From F23-B02 sp963629425 (GTDB taxonomy: Bacteria; Bacillota; Clostridia; Oscillospirales; Oscillospiraceae): a stretch of 20,279 bases of DNA. Where the stretch lies: positions 1 through 20,279 of the forward strand of contig CAVGIU010000019.1 of the NCBI GenBank assembly GCA_963629425.1, given 5' to 3'. A model generated the notes under the pieces. That model was not told the origin of the DNA. It saw nothing but the letters and a program-made list of their open reading frames with translations, and ran no database searches. Below are positions 16,609 to 20,279 of this stretch, in pieces. Within the stretch, counting starts at the first letter, position 1. Each line of letters starts with the position of its first letter. The position numbers and the translations under genes are program-made.

Positions 16609-19560
16609 TTATTCTGTACGCAGTGCGACGACGGGGTCCTTATTTGCCGCGACGCGCGAAGGAATGAGACCAGCGATGACCGTCAGAAGCATACTGATGG
16701 CGATAAGCGCTATGGCAGCCATAGGCGGCAGCACGGCATTAATGGAGTAGATGCCCGTCAGGTGATGGACAACGGCATTTATCGGGATGCACAGCAGTAT
16801 CGTTGCCAGTATGCCGATAAGCCCGGCTCCGAAGCCGACAATGACGGTCTCGGCGTTAAATACACTGGAGATATCCTTTTTCGATGCGCCGATGGCTCGC
16901 AGAATACCTATCTCCTTTGTGCGCTCAAGTACGCTTATATAGGTTATGATGCCTATCATTATGCTCGAAACGACGAGACTTATCGCAACGAATGCGATAA
17001 GAACATAGGATATAACGTCGATAATCGTTGTAACGGAGCTCATAATGAGCGCGACGTAATCGGTGTAGCTTATCTGATCCTCAGGATCGACAGTTGCGTT
17101 ATAATCCTCGATGACCTCTGCGACGGCATCCTTTGCCGCGAATGTCGAGACATATATGTTCACGCCGGAGGGGGAGTCGAGGTCGACATAGCCGAGCGTG
17201 CGCAGGTTTTTATCATAGCTTGAGCTCGAGAAAGTCTCCGGCATGAGCTCGTCGTAAATAAGCTTATAGCCCGCATCGGTGAGATAGCAATTGTCAAAAG
17301 CCTCAGCCAGGGAAGCAGTCGAAAGCTGGCTCATCTGCTTTTTAACCTCACTGGCGTATGTTTCCTTGATCTGCTCAGTCATCATCTCGCGCATGTAGCT
17401 CATCAGAGTGTCATCATCCATGGCGCTGAGCATTTCAGCGTACTCGGGGTAGTTTTCAACGACCTGCTTTTCGATATCCTCTCGCGAAACGCCGCTGAGC
17501 TGCTCATCTATCATGGAGCTTACGTACGAGTCAGGTGCAAGCGACATGTAGCCGATGTAAAGCTCAGCCTTCTTTGCCTGATCTATGCCTGCGCAGTAGT
17601 CCTGTACGGCTTTTTTTATCTCATCCGAGGAGAGAACTTTATCGGTCTCCTTAAACGGCAGACCGGTGAAAATATCGTGAGTCGAGTCCTCAAGCTGCTG
17701 CTTGACGAGAGGCTTCTGAGCTGTCTGCTCGACGACGTATTTTGTCAGCGCATTCGTGTATCCGATGGCGCCGTTCATCATACCTGTAACTGCGTCCGCG
17801 CTTTGACGCACAACGCCGACTATCTTGAGTTGTATGCCGTTTGAGTACAGTGTTTTAAGGCCGAGCTCGTCGCTGCTGATATCCTTATATTCGCCTGTCT
17901 CGGAATCCTTCTGCCAGCAGTCGGCAGGAAGAATGAGACTGAAGGTCTTCTTGCAGACATCGGCGTAGCTCCAGCTTTCAAGCTTTGTTGTGTCAATTTC
18001 TTCGCCGTTCATGTAGCCGGTCATGGCAGAGAGCATTTCGCTCGAGGATTTAAGTCCCAGCGCATACAGTACCATGTCCGAGACCTCGTTGTTCTCGTCG
18101 ACTATGAGCACGACCTCGTCGTAATTTTTCGGCCAGCTGCCGTAGAGCACGTCGTATTGCCCCTGCAGCATCGGGCTTATAAGTCCGTCGTCTCCGGGCA
18201 GCATCTCCTGCCACACGACAAACTGACTCTGCGTGCTGCTCATGCCGGAGGATGAGAACATGTCGTCCATCGACTGGCTGACTGACTGCTCTGCGTCCTC
18301 GCCGATTACTCCTGCGCGCATCTTGCTCATTAGGCTCATCACATCGGATTTTACGATCTTGCCGTCGGCATCCTTGGTGTACAGATTCATCGGCAGATTA
18401 TATGTATACTGTATATTCGTCGCGTTCCGGCTGAGCTTTGAGTCGGTGCTCATCTGCTCGTCGAGGAAGGTCTTGAGCTTTGTGACGTTGTTTTCCTGTA
18501 TCTCGGTGCTGGTCATGGCGTTCATCATTTCGTACATGATGGTGTTGCCGTACACAGCGTCCTTATCGTGCTTGTTTGCCGCGTCGTCGGCGTTTATGCC
18601 CATGAGCGTCGTCATGAGCGAGGACATGTCGACCGATTCCGCCTGAATGGATATCGGGTAGGAGGACAGCGTGTCCTCCTGAACGCGGTCAATGTAGTTA
18701 TTGACACCGGTTGAGATCGAAAGAATGAGCGCGATGCCGATAATGCCGATGCTGCCGGCAAAAGCGGTAAGAATTGTGCGGCCTTTTTTTGTCATGAGGT
18801 TATTGAGCGACAGTGACAGCGCGGTTACATAGCTCATTGCAGTCTTGCGCTGTACAGTCTCAGAAACCTCGTCGTCAAGCGCTGAATACGGCATTGTGTC
18901 GCCGGTTATTAGGCCATCCTTGAGCCTTATAATGCGCGAGGCGTAGCTGTCGGCAAGCTCGGGGTTGTGTGTGACCATTATGATGAGCTTATTTTTGGAT
19001 ATATCCTTGAGTATCTCCATGATCTGCACGCTCGTTTCCGAGTCGAGCGCGCCGGTCGGTTCGTCGGCCAGCAGTATATCAGGGTCGTTTACCAAAGCAC
19101 GCGCTATCGCGACGCGCTGCATCTGGCCTCCGGACATTTGATTCGGCTTTTTGCCGAGCTGATCGCCGAGACCGACCTGCTCGAGCGCCTTTACCGCTCT
19201 TTCACGCCTCTCTGCCTTGCTCACGCCCGAGAGGGTGAGGGCGAGCTCAACATTTGCGAGCACCGTTTGGTGCGGGATGAGGTTATACGATTGAAAAACA
19301 AAGCCGATGGAGTGGTTCCTATAGGTGTCCCAGTCGCGGTCGGTGTACTCCTTTGTCGAGCGGCCGTTTATTATAAGGTCGCCGCTGGTGTACTGGTCGA
19401 GACCGCCTATGATGTTCAGCAGCGTCGTCTTGCCGCAGCCGGAGTGGCCGAGTACGGCGACAAACTCGCTTTTCCTGAACTCAAGGTCAATGCCCTTGAG
19501 CGCGTGCACCGTCTCATCGCCGACCGCATAGTCCTTTGTTATGCCTTTTAGTTTGAGCAT
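16609..19560 (-). CDS. ABC transporter, ATPase and FtsX/MacB-type permease in one chain
   Basis: A 983-residue protein. Residues 1-220 are a LolD/MacB-type ATPase: Walker A GHSGCGKT (38-45), Q-loop Q90, signature MSGGQMQRVAIARAL (142-156), Walker B with D166 and E167 (ILLADEPTGALD), and switch H198. Residues from about 260 form the permease: one membrane helix (264-284), a very large extracellular domain of about 550 residues rich in Asp, Ser and Met, then three C-terminal membrane helices containing the FtsX signature ERTKEIGILRAIGAS and the closing PSRVAANKDPVVALRTE. Family knowledge: such type VII transporters work by mechanotransmission, as in peptide or antibiotic export and cell-wall control, rather than moving a substrate through a pore. 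The long ectodomain suggests an extracellular partner; none is adjacent. The ATG at 19560 follows AGGAGA. Confidence 0.9.
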   Translation of the reverse strand: MLKLKGITKDYAVGDETVHALKGIDLEFRKSEFVAVLGHSGCGKTTLLNIIGGLDQYTSGDLIINGRSTKEYTDRDWDTYRNHSIGFVFQSYNLIPHQTVLANVELALTLSGVSKAERRERAVKALEQVGLGDQLGKKPNQMSGGQMQRVAIARALVNDPDILLADEPTGALDSETSVQIMEILKDISKNKLIIMVTHNPELADSYASRIIRLKDGLITGDTMPYSALDDEVSETVQRKTAMSYVTALSLSLNNLMTKKGRTILTAFAGSIGIIGIALILSISTGVNNYIDRVQEDTLSSYPISIQAESVDMSSLMTTLMGINADDAANKHDKDAVYGNTIMYEMMNAMTSTEIQENNVTKLKTFLDEQMSTDSKLSRNATNIQYTYNLPMNLYTKDADGKIVKSDVMSLMSKMRAGVIGEDAEQSVSQSMDDMFSSSGMSSTQSQFVVWQEMLPGDDGLISPMLQGQYDVLYGSWPKNYDEVVLIVDENNEVSDMVLYALGLKSSSEMLSAMTGYMNGEEIDTTKLESWSYADVCKKTFSLILPADCWQKDSETGEYKDISSDELGLKTLYSNGIQLKIVGVVRQSADAVTGMMNGAIGYTNALTKYVVEQTAQKPLVKQQLEDSTHDIFTGLPFKETDKVLSSDEIKKAVQDYCAGIDQAKKAELYIGYMSLAPDSYVSSMIDEQLSGVSREDIEKQVVENYPEYAEMLSAMDDDTLMSYMREMMTEQIKETYASEVKKQMSQLSTASLAEAFDNCYLTDAGYKLIYDELMPETFSSSSYDKNLRTLGYVDLDSPSGVNIYVSTFAAKDAVAEVIEDYNATVDPEDQISYTDYVALIMSSVTTIIDVISYVLIAFVAISLVVSSIMIGIITYISVLERTKEIGILRAIGASKKDISSVFNAETVIVGFGAGLIGILATILLCIPINAVVHHLTGIYSINAVLPPMAAIALIAISMLLTVIAGLIPSRVAANKDPVVALRTE

Positions 19561-19596
19561 TAAGCACTTCTCCTATATTAGATGTATAATAGATTA

Positions 19597-19625
19597 ATTA
19601 TCGGCCTTTTTGCTCGCAAAGTCAA
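19597..19625 (-). promoter_or_regulatory. Sigma-A-type promoter of the ABC transporter gene
   Basis: On the minus strand TTGACT (19625-19620) and GATAAT (19602-19597) are separated by 17 bases and lie about 37 bases upstream of the start codon. It diverges from the tRNA promoter some 56 bases away. Confidence 0.8.
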
Positions 19626-19680
19626 TAGATACAGCTCCAACGTAACAAAAAGTTCAGAAAGCTCATATGTCCTGCCGGTG

Positions 19681-19709
19681 TTGACAATTTGCTGCGTATA
19701 GGTTAAAAT
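19681..19709 (+). promoter_or_regulatory. Promoter of tRNA-Arg
   Basis: A consensus TTGACA (19681-19686) and TAAAAT (19704-19709) with a 17-base spacer. The predicted start is only a few bases before the tRNA, typical of a stable-RNA promoter. Confidence 0.88.
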
Positions 19710-19720
19710 AACCCTGTTAT

Positions 19721-19797
19721 GCCTCCGTAGCTCACCTGGATAGAGCGTGCGCCTCCTAAGCGCAAGGTAGTGAGTTCGAGTCTCGCCGGGGGTGCCA
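19721..19797 (+). tRNA. tRNA-Arg (anticodon CCU), CCA encoded
   Basis: A 77-base cloverleaf. The acceptor stem is GCCTCCG with CGGGGGT (a G-U first pair and one internal U-G), the anticodon stem TGCGC/GCGCA encloses the loop CTCCTAA with anticodon CCT at 19755-19757, and the T-arm contains GTTCGAGTC. The discriminator G is followed by an encoded CCA. It reads AGG codons. Genes for this tRNA are frequent integration targets, which bears on the odd sequence downstream. Confidence 0.95.
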
Positions 19798-19802
19798 GGA
19801 TC

Positions 19803-19848
19803 AAAGCCGAAAGCCTTTGTTTTCAAGGGGTTTCGGCTTTCCTTATTT
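19803..19848 (+). terminator. Terminator after tRNA-Arg
   Basis: AAAGCCGAAA (19803-19812) pairs with TTTCGGCTTT (19831-19840), and further inner pairing is possible around an 18-base loop. A modest T-rich tail (CCTTATTTT) follows. Confidence 0.68.
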
Positions 19849-19866
19849 TCCGCTGTGCTTGCCGAT

Positions 19867-20058
19867 TTGCTAATTGCTAATTGCAGGCTTTGAACTTCGT
19901 GGTCAAGACTAATCACTTTTTTGAAACTTCCACGGCTGGCATTTTGCTAATACGCACCGCATTGCTGGCGGTATTTTCATTCGCTTTTCAGCCCGTTTGC
20001 TAATACGGTGCGTTTTGCTAATTTGCTCTCTGCTAATAAAATCAGGTATTATTAGCAA
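19867..20058. repeat. Cluster of TTGCTAAT octamers downstream of tRNA-Arg
   Basis: The exact octamer TTGCTAAT occurs on the plus strand at 19867, 19874, 19944, 19997 and 20015, a one-mismatch copy CTGCTAAT at 20030, and an inverted copy ATTAGCAA at 20051-20058. The first two overlap by one base. Copies at 19944 and 19997 extend to TTTGCTAATACG and are followed by CGCACCG (19953-19959) and CGGTGCG (20006-20012), which are inverted relative to each other. No gene is convincing in the whole stretch 19798-20279; both short minus-strand frames lack recognisable features. The repeats look like protein-binding sites. Confidence 0.75.
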
Positions 20059-20123
20059 GCCGGACAGACTCCAAAGCCATTTTGCTTCCATGTAGTCATT
20101 AAACAAAAACTTGGATCATTATG

Positions 20124-20159
20124 AGCCATCTACTCTTCATCAGAGAAGGTGGCTTTTTT
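20124..20159 (+). terminator. Terminator-like hairpin in the gene-free tail
   Basis: AGCCATCT (20124-20131) pairs with AGGTGGCT (20147-20154), one G-U pair, with an inner CTCT/AGAG pairing, followed by a run of six T. No gene precedes it on the plus strand within the window after the tRNA, so it may end a small RNA or be a remnant. Confidence 0.6.
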
Positions 20160-20206
20160 CTCAGGAAAAATTTTGGAGATTTGCTGAAAACACCCCCACA
20201 AAAGGC

Positions 20207-20254
20207 ATCCCTTATTCAGAGTAAGTGAAGGGATACTTTTCGGCTTAACCGAAA
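20207..20254. other. Paired hairpins at the window edge
   Basis: Two consecutive inverted repeats: ATCCCTT (20207-20213) with AAGGGAT (20228-20234), and TTTCGG (20238-20243) with CCGAAA (20249-20254) around a CTTAA loop. They are followed by TTGACAATT at the last bases, which could be a -35 box of a gene beyond the window. Purpose unknown. Confidence 0.5.
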
Positions 20255-20279
20255 GAACCTTCACCGCTCCTTGACAATT

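Noticed and set aside
19578..19916. Minus-strand frame of 112 residues
   Set aside because: It runs antisense through tRNA-Arg and both divergent promoters and has no family features.
19909..20106. Minus-strand frame of 65 residues in the repeat region
   Set aside because: Its sequence is largely dictated by the TTGCTAAT repeats, and it lacks a ribosome site or recognisable domain.

Overview
The window looks like chromosomal DNA of a low-GC-lineage anaerobe (Firmicutes, class Clostridia, most likely an Oscillospiraceae-type gut bacterium). This rests on strong AGGAGG-type ribosome binding sites, moderate GC, a DegV protein, a YdjI/YdjG/YdjH-type operon, a short Thermotoga-like S-adenosylhomocysteine hydrolase, and a stand-alone protein resembling a segment of acetyl-CoA synthase. 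The taxonomic placement is inference; no marker gene fixes the genus.

Layout. 41-910 (+): DegV-family lipid-binding protein, convergent with 953-1693 (-), a 246-residue protein resembling the middle of the acetyl-CoA synthase beta subunit; a perfect 19-bp stem terminator sits between them. 1866-5157 (-): a three-gene operon in the order SPFH/zinc-ribbon protein (YdjI-like), zinc-ribbon membrane protein (YdjG-like), TPM-domain protein (YdjH-like), with a near-consensus promoter and a palindrome in its leader. 5315-8934 (+): S-adenosylhomocysteine hydrolase, MgtE magnesium transporter/channel and an AEC-family permease. 8971-9429 (-): small DUF4282-like membrane protein.

9676-16533 (+) is a complete F-type ATP synthase operon, ending in a strong terminator: atpI-like, atpB (a), atpE (c), atpF (b), then a 743-residue fusion, atpG (gamma), atpD (beta), atpC (epsilon). 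The fusion is the main discovery candidate. One reading frame joins a second b-type stalk subunit (membrane anchor plus coiled coil), only the C-terminal domain of delta, and a full-length alpha subunit. No separate atpH or atpA exists in the operon. Because F1 carries three alpha subunits but normally one delta and two b chains, this architecture implies either processing or internal initiation, or an enzyme with an unusual peripheral stalk. The c subunit carries the residues of proton-coupled rings.

16609-19560 (-): a 983-residue ABC transporter with ATPase and FtsX/MacB-type permease in one chain, driven by a good sigma-70-type promoter. 19721-19797 (+): tRNA-Arg(CCU) with encoded CCA and its own near-perfect promoter. 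The last ~480 bases hold no convincing gene. They contain a terminator, a cluster of the octamer TTGCTAAT (five direct copies, one inverted, one near-match), further hairpins, and a second TTGACAATT at the window edge. This suggests regulatory DNA or the edge of an element integrated at the tRNA.
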